Origin: Vibrio navarrensis
GTDB lineage: Bacteria; Pseudomonadota; Gammaproteobacteria; Enterobacterales; Vibrionaceae
Direction of reading: 5' to 3'
Assembly (NCBI RefSeq): GCF_015767675.1
Contig: NZ_CP065217.1
Coordinates: forward strand, 1,550,001-1,614,000
DNA length: 64,000 nucleotides
Of the stretch, positions 49,661-59,877 are shown one piece after another. The position numbers and the translations under genes were made by a program. The notes under the pieces were generated by a model. The model saw nothing but the letters and a program-made list of their open reading frames with translations. It was not told the origin of the DNA and searched no databases. Numbering within the stretch: position 1 is the first letter of the stretch; each line of letters opens with the position of its first letter.

Positions 49661-50854
49661 TTACAACACCTTACACGCAAACCCTTTAAGGTAGAAACCT
49701 TCTGGGTAGGCCGTGTCGGTTGGGTGATCGGCGGCTTGTTCGAAACGCTCTACAAATTTGACGCTTCTGCCAGCATCGACGGCGGCATCGGCAATGATTT
49801 TTTGGAACAACAGTTGGTCCATCAGACCGGAGCAAGAGTAGGTGAGCAGTGTGCCGCCGGGTTTGAGAATTTGCATCGCGAGCATGTTGATGTCTTTATA
49901 GCCACGACATGCGCCGTTGAGTTGCGCTTTGCTTTCGGCAAACTTGGGTGGGTCCATGATCACCACGTCAAATTGCGTGCCTTGGTCGCGATATTCACGT
50001 AGCAGTTTGAACACATCGGCATTTAAGAACACGGCGCGTTTCTTGGAGATATCAAATTCGTTCAACTCTGCGTTGAATTTTGCGGTGTCCAACGCTGGCT
50101 GCGAGACGTCTGCGTTGATCACTCTTTTGGCTCCGCCTTTTAAAGCATAAAGACCAAAGCCGCCGGTATAGGAAAAGCAGTTTAAGACTTCTTTATCTTT
50201 GAAGTATTTCATCGCTTGCTGGCGACTGTCGCGTTGATCGAGGTAGAAACCGGTTTTGTGGCCGCCGACAATATCGACGCTAATTTTGACGCCATTTTCT
50301 TCGATAACAACCGATTTAGGCGGCATGTCACCATGTAGCACACCAGTCGTTTCTTTCAACCCTTCTTTCTTACGCACGGCTACATCTGAGCGTTCGTAAA
50401 CATTGCAGTCAGGAAATACCTCAACCAAAGCGTCAACAATATTTTGCTTTTGATGTTCTGCACCCGCGCTGAGCAGTTGGCAGACAAAGAAATTTTGGTA
50501 ACGGTCTATGGTGACACCTGGCAAACCATCGGATTCTGCCGCGATCAAGCGATAACCCGTTAAACCATCGCGCGCAATGATCTCTTCGCGCAGCAGTTGA
50601 GCTTGTTGAAGACGTTGAACGAAAAAGTCCACATTAATCTCTTCTTTTTCAAAGCTCCACACACGGGCGCGAATTTGCGATTCAGGAGAGTAGGCCGCTT
50701 TTGCCAACCATTTACCATCGTGAGCCAATACGTCAACGGTTTCTCCCAGTTGCGGATTGCCTTCCACCTTGTCGATGCCACGAGAAAAAATCCATGGATG
50801 GCGTCTGATGACGGATTTCTCACGGCCTTTGGCTAAATAGATTGAAGCTGACAT
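49661..50854 (-). CDS. rlmI: 23S rRNA (cytosine-1962 C5) methyltransferase RlmI
   Basis: A 397-residue SAM-dependent RNA methyltransferase. An N-terminal PUA domain starts [21 protein letters not shown] linker with [15 protein letters not shown] follows, then a Rossmann methyltransferase domain with [18 protein letters not shown] and the motif IV region [12 protein letters not shown]. The late YSCSGLM carries the catalytic cysteine. Length matches RlmI of E. coli (396). It is monocistronic. Confidence 0.95.
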   Translation of the reverse strand: MSASIYLAKGREKSVIRRHPWIFSRGIDKVEGNPQLGETVDVLAHDGKWLAKAAYSPESQIRARVWSFEKEEINVDFFVQRLQQAQLLREEIIARDGLTGYRLIAAESDGLPGVTIDRYQNFFVCQLLSAGAEHQKQNIVDALVEVFPDCNVYERSDVAVRKKEGLKETTGVLHGDMPPKSVVIEENGVKISVDIVGGHKTGFYLDQRDSRQQAMKYFKDKEVLNCFSYTGGFGLYALKGGAKRVINADVSQPALDTAKFNAELNEFDISKKRAVFLNADVFKLLREYRDQGTQFDVVIMDPPKFAESKAQLNGACRGYKDINMLAMQILKPGGTLLTYSCSGLMDQLLFQKIIADAAVDAGRSVKFVERFEQAADHPTDTAYPEGFYLKGFACKVL

Positions 50855-50920
50855 TGCAGTACTCTTTAGAAATTTGAAAGTGGGGTATTTTCATGGAATC
50901 AGCGTAGAAAAGCAAATAAC

Positions 50921-50943
50921 AAAAAGGCCGCGTTATGCGGCCT
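50921..50943 (-). terminator. Terminator of the second chemotaxis receptor gene
   Basis: AGGCCGC (50925-50931) pairs with GCGGCCT (50937-50943). On the minus strand it is followed by five T. Confidence 0.82.
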
Positions 50944-50961
50944 GATTAACTAGGACTATCG

Positions 50962-52365
50962 TTAAGCTTTTAGCCCAGTGAGCAAGCTTTCCATTGCATC
51001 ACTTTGTGTGCGAAGTTGCTCGACATTACGTGATGTCATGGTGATCATTTCGCAAACCTGATTGGACTGATGACGTATTTCCTCCACGCTTGCGGCAATA
51101 TTATCTGCCACGACGCCTTGCTCTTCAGCCGCCGTTGCAATTTGCAAGCTACTATCGGAGATAGTTTGGTTCTTATCAGCGAGCGAGGCGATTTCATGAT
51201 TCACTTCCGACATCAACGCTTGCCCTTGGCTGGCATTGCTCACGGTGACTTCCATCAGCTTGGTTAATGACTGGCTGTTACGTTGTAATGCTTCAATCAT
51301 GGATTGAATTTCGACGGTTGCTTTCTGAGTTCTTCCCGCTAACGCACGAACCTCATCCGCCACGACCGCAAAACCACGCCCTTGTTCACCTGCACGTGCG
51401 GCTTCTATCGCGGCGTTGAGAGCCAATAGGTTAGTTTGCTCTGAAATGCCGTTGATGGTGGTGACCACTTCATCGATCTGCGCTGCATTGGCATCGAGCT
51501 CTTCTACTGCCTGAGAAGCAGATTGAATTTCTGTCGATAGTTTAGAAATCGAACTCAAGGTGTTCACCACTTTTACTTGACCAGATTGCGCCACGCTACG
51601 TGCATCTTCCGTTTGAGTGCTGGAATCATGCGCCAAATTGGCGACTTCACGTATAGTCGACGCCATCTGTTCTGTGGCACTGGCTAGAGAATTGAGGTGC
51701 TCTTGCTGAGTGCCTGAAATGTCAGAGCTTTTATGCATCGACTGGTTCAAGTCTGAGCTGATCTGCTGCATCAAAGCGACGGATTCTTGGATAGACAACA
51801 CCATTTTTTGCTCACGCTCTGCCACTTTATCGATGGTGATCGCAATGGTGCTGAACTCATCTCTCACCAGAAAGAAGTTCATACGGGCAGTGAGATCGCC
51901 ACTGGCTAAGGTGCTCAGCGCTTTATTCATGGTAAACATCGCGCCGCCAATAAAGGTCATGATGTAGTAGACACCCATCGCCAAAACAAACAGCGAACCG
52001 AGAATAATAGTGAGATGCGTACTTGAAAGTGCCGATAACAAATTGCCCTGCTGTGAAGAGACCAGACTAAACGCGCCATTCATCACCGAAACCGCGTCTT
52101 TTCCGTTGCCAATTGCAATCGCAGGGTAAGCGGAGAGCAGTTCAGCGACTTGATTGCGCGTCAAATTTCCCGATTCAATCAGACCTTTAACCAGCATGAG
52201 CTGATCTTGATACGCTTCATTTAGCATCGCATCTGCGGCATTGGTGAGAACAAAAGTTAGCATCAATAATGCTAAAACTGGGAGGAGGAAGAGCAAATAG
52301 AATTTTTCTTGAATTTTTAAGTGGATGAGATACTTATCAATCCAACGAAATGGAATTTCTTTCAT
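50962..52365 (-). CDS. Methyl-accepting chemotaxis protein with a short periplasmic domain
   Basis: A 467-residue receptor with membrane segments at about 22-41 and 117-139, leaving a periplasmic part of only about 75 residues. HAMP is at about 140-190, and the signalling domain has the conserved tip [20 protein letters not shown] / [20 protein letters not shown]. The small sensor has no recognisable ligand-binding motif; it may act with a partner or sense energy or membrane state. A basic segment, [16 protein letters not shown], precedes the first membrane segment. It is divergent from acyP. Confidence 0.94.
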   Translation of the reverse strand: MKEIPFRWIDKYLIHLKIQEKFYLLFLLPVLALLMLTFVLTNAADAMLNEAYQDQLMLVKGLIESGNLTRNQVAELLSAYPAIAIGNGKDAVSVMNGAFSLVSSQQGNLLSALSSTHLTIILGSLFVLAMGVYYIMTFIGGAMFTMNKALSTLASGDLTARMNFFLVRDEFSTIAITIDKVAEREQKMVLSIQESVALMQQISSDLNQSMHKSSDISGTQQEHLNSLASATEQMASTIREVANLAHDSSTQTEDARSVAQSGQVKVVNTLSSISKLSTEIQSASQAVEELDANAAQIDEVVTTINGISEQTNLLALNAAIEAARAGEQGRGFAVVADEVRALAGRTQKATVEIQSMIEALQRNSQSLTKLMEVTVSNASQGQALMSEVNHEIASLADKNQTISDSSLQIATAAEEQGVVADNIAASVEEIRHQSNQVCEMITMTSRNVEQLRTQSDAMESLLTGLKA

Positions 52366-52453
52366 AATTATTATACTCGTAGTGACCCACTGTCCTTTGT
52401 GGGGTGAATAGAGTTGATAAATATATCACTCAAAAAAACGGAGAGGTATACGG

Positions 52454-52726
52454 ATGACAAAACGATGCGAGAAATTTGTGGTCTCGGGCATAGTTCAGGG
52501 CGTTGGCTTTCGCTATCACACGTCACATCAAGGGTTGAAGCTGGGGTTAGTCGGCTATGCAAAGAATCTGCACAACGGCAATGTTGAAGTGATCGCTTGC
52601 GGCGAAGAAGAAAGCCTTGAGGCATTTGCTCGTTGGTTGACCCACGGACCAAAAACGGCACAAGTTGATGCATTGAGCCGAGAAGAGAGTGTTTATCGAG
52701 ACTTTGATGGCTTCGAAATCTTGTAG
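52454..52726 (+). CDS. acyP: Acylphosphatase
   Basis: A 90-residue enzyme that hydrolyses acyl phosphates such as acetyl phosphate and 1,3-bisphosphoglycerate. The active-site loop VQGVGFRYH (with the catalytic arginine) is near residues 14-22, and the catalytic asparagine is in [13 protein letters not shown]. Length is exactly that of the family. GGAGAGG lies upstream of the ATG. It is convergent with tusE. Confidence 0.95.
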   Translation: MTKRCEKFVVSGIVQGVGFRYHTSHQGLKLGLVGYAKNLHNGNVEVIACGEEESLEAFARWLTHGPKTAQVDALSREESVYRDFDGFEIL

Positions 52727-52748
52727 CCAGTCTTGGCTACAAGAGCGC

Positions 52749-53078
52749 TTATAAACATTTTGCGGGTTTAGGCAATCCAGCCAATTTAGTGGCTTGTTTT
52801 GCCGGCCCTTGCTTAAAAAGCTTAAATAAGTATTTGCTGTTTCCTTTTTCTGGGCCATGCGCTTTTTCCATCGCTTTTACCAGCATTCTTACCGCAGGAG
52901 AGGTGTTAAATTCCAGATAAAAGTTGCGAACAAAGTGGATCACTTCCAAATGTGCATCGGTCAATTCAATCCCTTCTTGCTCCGCGAGTATGGCGATCAT
53001 GCCTTCATCCCACACCGTGTGATCGAGCAGGTAGCCTTGAGCATCAGTTTCAATTTCTTTTCCGTTATAAACAAACAT
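52749..53078 (-). CDS. tusE: Sulfur-relay protein TusE (DsrC family)
   Basis: A 109-residue protein that accepts sulfur from TusD and passes it to MnmA for 2-thiolation of tRNA wobble uridine. The conserved DsrC region is clear ([32 protein letters not shown]), and the catalytic cysteine is the penultimate residue (PAKCL). The frame is open to 53204, but the ATG at 53078 begins the family N-terminus [17 protein letters not shown]. TusBCD are not in the window. Confidence 0.94.
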   Translation of the reverse strand: MFVYNGKEIETDAQGYLLDHTVWDEGMIAILAEQEGIELTDAHLEVIHFVRNFYLEFNTSPAVRMLVKAMEKAHGPEKGNSKYLFKLFKQGPAKQATKLAGLPKPAKCL

Positions 53079-53306
53079 GGTGGTTATCCGTCGTTGTTTC
53101 GACAAGTAGTGACAAAGAAGGGTAGAGTAGCCTAGTCTTCGTCGATAGCTCAACCGAAGTTTGTTCAGATTGAATTGAATGGTTAAATTTAATGCGTCGT
53201 TCAAAAGGGCGTTTTAGAAGTTTAAATTGCATATATATGCGAGTGAGTTAGAAAGTTTTCGGGGTGGGTAGCAATAATAATGCTAATAAATTTAAAATCT
53301 GCACAT

Positions 53307-53332
53307 AAAAAAGCCCGAGATCGGGCTTTTTA
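53307..53332. terminator. Terminator of the Bax-inhibitor-1 family gene
   Basis: An AAAAAGCCC/GGGCTTTTT inverted repeat with loop GAGATC at about 53308-53331, able to work on both strands. It lies just after the yccA stop on the minus strand. Confidence 0.8.
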
Positions 53333-53346
53333 TGTTTAAAACGATA

Positions 53347-54015
53347 TTAATCGTCATTCATGATGCCAAGAATACTTAGCAAACTAGTGAACAAGTTGAG
53401 GATGTTCAAGTACATCGAGATGGTTGCGCTGACGTAGTTGGTTTCTTCTCCACGTACGATACGGCTAGTGTCGTACAGAATAAAGCCAGAGAAAACCAGT
53501 GCAGAAACGCTACTGATGACCAACTGACCCAGTGTCGAACCCACAAAGATGTTGATGATGGCGGCGACGATAACAATGATCAAACCTGCCACCAGGAAGT
53601 TACGCATAAAAGAGAAATCTTTTTTGCTGGTGATGGTGTAGGCAGAAAGGCCAAGAAACACCATACCGGTTAAACCTAGCGCTTGTGCGATGATGGTTGG
53701 GCCGCTAGGAATCGAAGCGTAGTAGGTTAGCATCGGGCCTAATGCACCGCCCATTAGGGTTGTAAAGACAAATGTCCAGACGATCCCCATTGACGAGTTA
53801 ATGCTACGCGGCAGTGCAAAAAACAAGATACCAATCGCGGCGAGTTGCATGACGAGCGCTACGATTGGCGAAATACCCATTGCCATCGTTGCCATTGCTG
53901 CAATAGCACTGGTTACTAAGGTCATGGATAGTAGGAAATAGGTATTCTTCAGTACTTTATTTGTCTGAAGTGTACTTTCCATACTTGTTGTACGAGAAAA
54001 CATTGGACTGTTCAT
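53347..54015 (-). CDS. yccA: Bax inhibitor-1 / YccA-family membrane protein
   Basis: A 222-residue inner-membrane protein with seven hydrophobic segments and the typical ends: an N-terminal polar stretch ending TNKVLKNTYFLLSMTL and a C-terminus YLNILNLFTSLLSILGIMNDD. The pattern GFILYDTSRIVRGEE is the conserved sixth-seventh segment region. YccA of E. coli interacts with the FtsH protease; other members are calcium-leak channels. It is monocistronic. Confidence 0.93.
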   Translation of the reverse strand: MNSPMFSRTTSMESTLQTNKVLKNTYFLLSMTLVTSAIAAMATMAMGISPIVALVMQLAAIGILFFALPRSINSSMGIVWTFVFTTLMGGALGPMLTYYASIPSGPTIIAQALGLTGMVFLGLSAYTITSKKDFSFMRNFLVAGLIIVIVAAIINIFVGSTLGQLVISSVSALVFSGFILYDTSRIVRGEETNYVSATISMYLNILNLFTSLLSILGIMNDD

Positions 54016-54177
54016 AATCTTCCTCTTAAAAAGATCGGTTTACTTATATGTACATTTATGAGGCCGATAGTTCCAAAAATCAAGCCTGACGTTGTACCTA
54101 ACTAGGCAAAATAATAGTAGAAATAGTAACTTATGTATTACTTAAGTTGTAACACTTTATTGCGAATATGCAAAAGA

Positions 54178-54202
54178 AAAAGAGGTGTTTCGCAACACCT
54201 CT
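54178..54202 (-). terminator. Terminator of the aap operon
   Basis: AGAGGTGTT (54181-54189) and AACACCTCT (54194-54202) with loop TCGC. On the minus strand it is followed by a T-run. It lies after the aapP stop. Confidence 0.82.
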
Positions 54203-54216
54203 TGGTTTTCTATGCA

Positions 54217-54966
54217 TTAATGATGGAGTATTTGTGCGAGGAAATTCTGAGTTCGATCAGATTGCGGATTTTCGAAGAAATCTTTCGGATTGTTTTCTTC
54301 AATGATTTCACCTGCATCCATGAATATCACTCTGTCTGCGACTTCTTTGGCAAACCCCATTTCGTGGGTAACACAAAGCATGGTCATCCCTTCTTCAGCC
54401 AGTTCAACCATAACGTCTAATACCTCACGCACCATTTCTGGGTCCAGTGCTGAGGTTGGTTCGTCAAACAGCATGACTTTAGGGCTCATGCACAGCGATC
54501 TTGCAATCGCAACGCGCTGCTGTTGCCCGCCTGAGAGCTGACCGGGATACTTGTCTGCTTGCTCTGGAATTCTGACTCGTTCGAGATATTTCATCGCGAC
54601 CGCTTCTGCTTCTTCTTTCGGCATTTTTTTTACCCAAATTGGCGCCAGTGTGCAGTTTTCTAAAACAGTGAGGTGAGGGAAGAGGTTAAAGTGCTGGAAA
54701 CACATGCCGACTTCTTTTCTCACCGCTTCAATATTTTTTAAGTCCTCGGTCAATTCCGTGCCAGAAACGATAATTTGCCCTGCTTGGTGTTCTTCCAAGC
54801 GGTTGATGCAGCGGATCATGGTGGACTTACCAGAGCCGGACGGGCCACAAATGACGATTTTTTCGCCCTTTTTGACATTCAAATTGATGTTCTTTAGTAC
54901 GTGAAACTCACCGTACCACTTGTTCATATCCTTCAGTTGGATCATGTAATCTTGTTGTTGCGTCAT
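54217..54966 (-). CDS. aapP: General L-amino acid ABC transporter, ATP-binding protein
   Basis: A 249-residue ATPase of the polar-amino-acid uptake family. The Walker A motif GPSGSGKST is at residues 41-49, the signature LSGGQQQR follows, Walker B is [12 protein letters not shown], and the switch histidine is in VTHEMGFA. It energises the AapQM permease. It is the last gene of aapJ-aapQ-aapM-aapP and lies about 20 bases after aapM. Confidence 0.94.
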   Translation of the reverse strand: MTQQQDYMIQLKDMNKWYGEFHVLKNINLNVKKGEKIVICGPSGSGKSTMIRCINRLEEHQAGQIIVSGTELTEDLKNIEAVRKEVGMCFQHFNLFPHLTVLENCTLAPIWVKKMPKEEAEAVAMKYLERVRIPEQADKYPGQLSGGQQQRVAIARSLCMSPKVMLFDEPTSALDPEMVREVLDVMVELAEEGMTMLCVTHEMGFAKEVADRVIFMDAGEIIEENNPKDFFENPQSDRTQNFLAQILHH

Positions 54967-54989
54967 AATACGTCCTTGAGCTTACAGAG

Positions 54990-56087
54990 TTATCGTTTGT
55001 GACCAGTGTGTAGTTTGTTTTCCAACCATATCGAATATCTCGACATGCCAAAACAAAATACCCAGAACACTAACGCGACAAATACATAACTTTCGGTTGC
55101 AAAACCGAGCCATTCGGGGTCAGTATTGGCTGCTTGCCCGATGCCTAACACATCGAACATGCCGATGATGAGTACCAGGCTGGTGTCTTTGAAAAGCCCG
55201 ATAAAGGTGTTCACGATTGAGGGGATAGTAATCTTCAGTGCCTGAGGAAGAATAATCAGCCCCGTTTTCTTCCAGTAGCTCAAACCAAGCGCATCAGCCG
55301 CTTCATATTGGCCTTTGGGAATGGCTTGCAAACCACCACGAACCACTTCTGCCATATAGGCTGCGCTGAACATGACCACGCCTATCAATGCACGGATCAG
55401 TTTGTCTGTCTCAGAGCCTTCAGACAAGAACAGAGGTAGCATGACTGACGCCATGAATAGTACGGTAATCAGCGGCACCCCACGCCATACCTCGATATAG
55501 ACGGTACACATACTGCGAATAATCGGCATATCTGAGCGTCTTCCTAGTGCCAAGGCGACGCCAATAGGCAGTGAAACAACGATGCCAACCAGTGCAATGA
55601 TCAGTGTGACTAACAAGCCTCCCCATTTATGGGTTTCGACCACTTCTAGGCCAAATATGCCACCGTATAGCAGCGCAGCGATAATAAATGGGTAGATGTT
55701 GACGAAAAAGAGCCAAATCCAAGTACGTTTTGGTGTTTTTTCATAAGCTAAAAGCACAGTGAAAATTGCTAAAGACGCATAGAAAAGGCGAGGGCGCCAC
55801 AACTCAGCTTGAGGGTAGAAGCCATACATAAACTGTTCCCAGCGAACGCTGATAAATACCCAGCATGCCCCTTCGCGTGTGCAGTCGTCTCTGGTTAAAC
55901 CAGACCAATCGGCGCTGATGATCGCCCAATCCACGATATGCCAAAGTGCTGACAGTGCAAAATAGGCCAGAATGACGGTGACAATCGAGTTAATGGGGCC
56001 ATTAAACAGGTTTTTTCGCAGCCAACCAATAATCCCCACAGTGTTTGCTGGCGGCGGCAGATTCGGTTGAAATTGATGTACTCGCAT
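54990..56087 (-). CDS. aapM: General L-amino acid ABC transporter, permease AapM
   Basis: A protein of about 365 residues with eight or so membrane segments. The conserved permease EAA loop is EAADALGLSYWKKTGLIILPQ. The start at 56087 has GGAGAG upstream and follows the aapQ stop by one base, so translation is probably coupled; a longer frame from 56108 would overlap aapQ. A long periplasmic loop between early segments (RDDCTREGACWVF) is typical of AapM, which is larger than HisM-type permeases. Confidence 0.93.
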   Translation of the reverse strand: MRVHQFQPNLPPPANTVGIIGWLRKNLFNGPINSIVTVILAYFALSALWHIVDWAIISADWSGLTRDDCTREGACWVFISVRWEQFMYGFYPQAELWRPRLFYASLAIFTVLLAYEKTPKRTWIWLFFVNIYPFIIAALLYGGIFGLEVVETHKWGGLLVTLIIALVGIVVSLPIGVALALGRRSDMPIIRSMCTVYIEVWRGVPLITVLFMASVMLPLFLSEGSETDKLIRALIGVVMFSAAYMAEVVRGGLQAIPKGQYEAADALGLSYWKKTGLIILPQALKITIPSIVNTFIGLFKDTSLVLIIGMFDVLGIGQAANTDPEWLGFATESYVFVALVFWVFCFGMSRYSIWLENKLHTGHKR

Positions 56088-56088
56088 A

Positions 56089-57294
56089 TTATCTCTCCAC
56101 CAGGGCAACTTTTTTGTTGTAAAGGTTCATCAAGGCTGAAGTTAAAAGACTTAACGTCAGATAAACCGCCATGGTCATCGCAATGATCTCAATCGCTTGT
56201 CCGGTTTGGTTCAATGTTGTACCTGCAAAGACAGAGACCAAGTCAGGATAACCAATCGCCATAGCAAGTGAGGAGTTTTTGGTCAGGTTCAAGTACTGGC
56301 TAGTCAGCGGCGGAATAATAATTCTCAGCGCTTGAGGGATGATAACCAGCTTTAAAGTGCGCGCTCGAGGTAAGCCTAGAGACATCGCGGCTTCAGTCTG
56401 ACCATGGTTAACGGCATTAATGCCCGAGCGAACAATTTCGGCAATAAACGCCGCAGTATAGATACTGAGAGCGACCAGTAAAGCAGCTAGTTCAGGAATA
56501 ATGCTGATGCCACCACGAAAGTTAAAGCCTTTGAGTTCAGGATATTCAAACGCAATTGGCGAGCCAGCAATAAAGTAAACTAATACTGGTAGCACTATCA
56601 CTAAAGAAAAGGCGATGCGACCCATCGGGGTTTGTTGACCACTGAGCTTTTGTTTGTTTTTCGCCCAAATACCAATAAAAATAGTCGCCAACACACCAGA
56701 AATTAAAGCGGCGAAGACGAATGCACTGCCCGATTCAAAGATCGGTTTGGGGAAAAACAGTCCTCTTACGTTGAGGAAAACATATTCGCCTAAGCTGATG
56801 CTTTCCCTTGGTGACGGAAGCGCCTGTAAGACCGCAAAGTACCAGAAGAAGATCTGCAACAGCAGCGGAATATTACGAAAGGTCTCGATATAGACGGCGG
56901 CAAAACGGCTTACTAACCAGTTTGTTGACAAACGTGCGATGCCGATAACAAATCCGAGAAAAGTCGCAACGATAATACCAAGAAACGATACTAACGCTGT
57001 ATTAAGTAAACCTACAATAAACGTCGTACCGTAAGAGTGGGTCTCGTCATACTCAATCAAAGTGAGACCGATACCGAATCCGGCTTCTTGACTTAAAAAG
57101 TCAAAACCCGTTGCGATACCGCGTGACTCCAAGTTGGTGAGTGCGTTGTTTACTATGGTGTAAAAGAAGAAGACCAGAGCCAGTATGGCTAGGATCTGAA
57201 ACAGCACCGAGCGAAAAGTGGGGTTGTAAAACAAATTGGTGCCCGAAGCTGGCTTTCCAGCTCCTGTGGAAAGTGATTTATTGTCGGGTTTCAT
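56089..57294 (-). CDS. aapQ: General L-amino acid ABC transporter, permease AapQ
   Basis: A 401-residue membrane protein. A cytosolic N-terminus (KPDNKSLSTGAGKPASG) is followed by the AapQ pattern NPTFRSVLFQILAI and several membrane segments. The EAA loop is EAAMSLGLPRARTLKLVIIPQ-like near residue 310, and NLTKNSSLAMAIGYPDLVSV follows. It pairs with AapM to form the transport pore. AGAGG precedes the start. Confidence 0.94.
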   Translation of the reverse strand: MKPDNKSLSTGAGKPASGTNLFYNPTFRSVLFQILAILALVFFFYTIVNNALTNLESRGIATGFDFLSQEAGFGIGLTLIEYDETHSYGTTFIVGLLNTALVSFLGIIVATFLGFVIGIARLSTNWLVSRFAAVYIETFRNIPLLLQIFFWYFAVLQALPSPRESISLGEYVFLNVRGLFFPKPIFESGSAFVFAALISGVLATIFIGIWAKNKQKLSGQQTPMGRIAFSLVIVLPVLVYFIAGSPIAFEYPELKGFNFRGGISIIPELAALLVALSIYTAAFIAEIVRSGINAVNHGQTEAAMSLGLPRARTLKLVIIPQALRIIIPPLTSQYLNLTKNSSLAMAIGYPDLVSVFAGTTLNQTGQAIEIIAMTMAVYLTLSLLTSALMNLYNKKVALVER

Positions 57295-57322
57295 ACAGCT
57301 ATAACCTCTAATCCATTACTTA

Positions 57323-57350
57323 GAAAAAGGGCGGCATCACATACCGCCCA
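57323..57350 (-). terminator. Intra-operon terminator/attenuator between aapJ and aapQ
   Basis: GGGCGG (57329-57334) pairs with CCGCCC (57344-57349). On the minus strand it is followed by five T. It lies just past the aapJ stop but within the operon, so it probably reduces transcription of the permease genes relative to the binding protein. Confidence 0.75.
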
Positions 57351-57371
57351 TTCTTAGCTAGACTCTTATCA

Positions 57372-58400
57372 TTAACGGATTGGTGGCGCGTACATAAAGC
57401 CGCCGGCATTCCAAAGGGCGTTAACGCCACGAGCGATCTGCAGTGGTGAACCCATACCTACAGTGCGTTCGAAGCTTTCGCCGTAGTTACCTACTTGTTT
57501 GACAACTTGGTAGCCCCAGTCGTCACGGATGCCTAAACCTTTGCCTTTCGGACCATCGACACCCAAAATACGTTTGATGTTTGGATCGTCAGATTTAAGC
57601 ATTTGCTCTGCGTTTTGGGATGTAATGCCGTATTCCTCGGCGTTGATCATTGCATTTAGAGTCCATTTCGCGATGTTGAACCACTGGTCGTCACCTTGAC
57701 GAACAACAGGGCCAAGGGGTTCTTTGGAAATGATCTCAGGCAGTACAACCGCTGAGCTTGGGTTCTCTAGGTTGAGACGCAGCGCGTACAGACCTGATTG
57801 GTCAGTGGTTAACACGTCACAACGACCAGCGTCAAAGCCTTTGGAAGTTTGCGCTGCAGTATCAAATACAACAGGTTTGTACTTCATACCGCTGTTGCGG
57901 AAGTAGTCTGCCAAGTTTAGCTCGGTTGTTGTACCCGATTGAACGCACACGGAAGCGCCATCCAACTCTTTTGCACTCTTGATTCCTAACTCTTTTTTCA
58001 CCATGAAGCCTTGACCGTCGTAATAGTTTACGCCGACAAAGTTAAGCCCCAATGCTGTGTCGCGATGCAGTGTCCAAGTGGTGTTGCGAGAAAGAACATC
58101 GATCTCGCCAGATTGCAATGCAGTAAAACGCTCTTTCGCGGTGAGTGGAACATACTTAACTTTTGTTTTATCACCCAGTACAGCAGCGGCGATGGCTTGA
58201 CAATATTCTACGTCGATACCTTCCCATTCACCCTTTGCATTAGGGTTAGAGAAGCCTGGGAGACCAGTACTCACACCACAAGCCAAATAACCTTGTTTAG
58301 TGACTTTATCCAATGTGCTATCTGCTGCAAATGCATTTGACGACATAACTGCAGTAGAAGCCGCTACGACGGAAGCAAGAACCGTTAATTTATTTGCCAT
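57372..58400 (-). CDS. aapJ: General L-amino acid ABC transporter, periplasmic binding protein
   Basis: A 342-residue precursor. The signal peptide MANKLTVLASVVAASTAVMS...AFA ends at about residue 26. The mature protein starts STLDKVTKQGYLACGVSTGL, and the family segments RNTTWTLHRDTALGLNFVGVNYYDGQGF and SVCVQSGTTTELNL are clear. The ATG at 58400 has GGAT upstream; the frame is open to 58424. AapJ binds a broad range of L-amino acids. It is first in the operon. Confidence 0.94.
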   Translation of the reverse strand: MANKLTVLASVVAASTAVMSSNAFAADSTLDKVTKQGYLACGVSTGLPGFSNPNAKGEWEGIDVEYCQAIAAAVLGDKTKVKYVPLTAKERFTALQSGEIDVLSRNTTWTLHRDTALGLNFVGVNYYDGQGFMVKKELGIKSAKELDGASVCVQSGTTTELNLADYFRNSGMKYKPVVFDTAAQTSKGFDAGRCDVLTTDQSGLYALRLNLENPSSAVVLPEIISKEPLGPVVRQGDDQWFNIAKWTLNAMINAEEYGITSQNAEQMLKSDDPNIKRILGVDGPKGKGLGIRDDWGYQVVKQVGNYGESFERTVGMGSPLQIARGVNALWNAGGFMYAPPIR

Positions 58401-58856
58401 TTGTATCCTTCCTGTATGATCCAAGTTTAACCAGGTGACACCCGATACAACGTGCTCAATCTGTGTTGTGTGTGCCCTATGTGCTTGATTTCCATTTTAA
58501 ACGGCATTTGGAAATCAATTATTTATAAGCGTAGGAAAGGATTTTCGAATTCTCAAATATATAATTTAAAAAGAATTTTGAGAGAACTCACAAACCCTGC
58601 GGTAACTAGAATGAACAAATGTTAATCTAATGTAAATAGTGCAATGAGGTACCACTGCGGTGCAACAGAGTGTTTGTTATTTACACTTCTAATAATATGG
58701 TCAAAAAGAGCGATCCTAAGAATCATCTTGAAACTATATTCTGAACATGGCTGGAAATTTGAACAAAAATTATTTGTTGTTGGCACGCTTAGTGATATCA
58801 ATGCACCAAATCTGCTAGGATGACGCTTCAGACAGATAGAACAAACAAGGATTGAA
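58401..58856. promoter_or_regulatory. Divergent intergenic region upstream of aapJ and the CysG-like gene
   Basis: 456 bases, AT-rich, with no gene I can support. It must contain the aap promoter and that of the siroheme gene, but no box pair is convincing by eye. Confidence 0.3.
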
Positions 58857-59777
58857 ATGCGATATTTTCCTCTTTTCATGGATCTGGAAAACAAACCTGT
58901 GCTCGTTGTTGGTGGTGGCGAGGTAGCAAGCCGAAAGATTGAAGCGTTGCTGAAAGCGGGTGCTAAAGTGACGATTGTCTCTCCAAGCCTAGTTGAAGAG
59001 CTGCTGGATGTGGTGAAAAGCGGAGAGTGCTATTGGCTGAAGAGCTTTTACTCTTCTGAATTAATTAACCGGCATTACGTCCAAGTGTGGGCGACGACGG
59101 ATAACCCCGAGCTCAATCATCAGGTTTACCGTGACGCGAAAGCCCACAATGTGTTGGTCAACGTGGTGGATGACAAACCGTATTGCGACTTTATTACTCC
59201 GTCTATGATCAACCGTGGTCGGATCCAAATTGCGATTTCCAGTGGCGGCTCGTCGCCTGTACTTATTCGTAATATTCGCGAGTCACTGGAAGCACTATTG
59301 CCGCAAAATTTGAGCTTATTGGCCGACTTTGCAGAGTCAAAACGCAGTGCGATCAAGTCTTTACTGCCAAGTGTTGAGGAACGTCGAGTCTTCTGGGAGC
59401 AATTTTTTGCTCGAAATGATGTACAAGAGGCAAAAAACAATCGTCAATTGGAACAAGTGTTTTCTGAAGCAACTCGCTCACCGTTTGAGCAAGGTTGTCA
59501 ATGTGTTTGGATACGTTGTAGCGAGGATGTCGAACTCCTGCCTATTAAAGCACTGCGTTATATGCAAAAAGCAGAGATGGTGCTGTATTGGTCTGAGCTT
59601 GAGAAGGGATTTTTGGAAATGGTGCGGCGTGATGCGAACCGACGCAGCTATAGCGATTCCGCACAGTTAGCCGAAATGGTAAACCAAAGCCGAGGCGAAT
59701 ACCGTAACCTGTGCATTCTGTTTCCTAAGAGCAGTCAGGCATTTAATTTTATGCAAGGAGCGGATTTGGTTATCTAG
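58857..59777 (+). CDS. Precorrin-2 dehydrogenase / ferrochelatase (CysG N-terminal type) with a vestigial methyltransferase tail
   Basis: A 306-residue protein. Residues 1-about 200 match the CysG N-terminal half: the NAD-binding VLVVGGGEVASRKIEALLKA at about 15-34, ATTDNPELNHQVYRDA, VNVVDDKPYCDFITPS and IAISSGGSSPVLIRNIRE. These carry out NAD-dependent oxidation of precorrin-2 and iron insertion to siroheme. From about residue 213 the tail (CVWIRCSEDVELLPIKALRY, MQKAEMVLYWSEL) aligns by eye with the start of a SUMT domain, but the SAM loop GAGPGDP is lost and only about 95 residues remain. The complementary full SUMT is at 597-1358. AAGG precedes the ATG. Confidence 0.88.
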   Translation: MRYFPLFMDLENKPVLVVGGGEVASRKIEALLKAGAKVTIVSPSLVEELLDVVKSGECYWLKSFYSSELINRHYVQVWATTDNPELNHQVYRDAKAHNVLVNVVDDKPYCDFITPSMINRGRIQIAISSGGSSPVLIRNIRESLEALLPQNLSLLADFAESKRSAIKSLLPSVEERRVFWEQFFARNDVQEAKNNRQLEQVFSEATRSPFEQGCQCVWIRCSEDVELLPIKALRYMQKAEMVLYWSELEKGFLEMVRRDANRRSYSDSAQLAEMVNQSRGEYRNLCILFPKSSQAFNFMQGADLVI

Positions 59778-59802
59778 GAATTAGGTAGGAAGTGAACGAA
59801 CA

Positions 59803-59826
59803 AAAAAGCCTCGCGAGAGGCTTTTT
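59803..59826. terminator. Bidirectional terminator between the CysG-like gene and yajQ
   Basis: AAAAGCCTC (59804-59812) and GAGGCTTTT (59817-59825) with loop GCGA. It has A and T runs on both sides. Confidence 0.85.
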
Positions 59827-59877
59827 ATTGGTCGCTAGCAGCGAGATGCGATTGAACTTTGCATACTCAGTGCGTAC

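Noticed and set aside
58622..58894. Minus-strand frame of 90 codons before the CysG-like gene
   Set aside because: It overlaps the start of a supported gene, has no ribosome site and no recognisable protein features.
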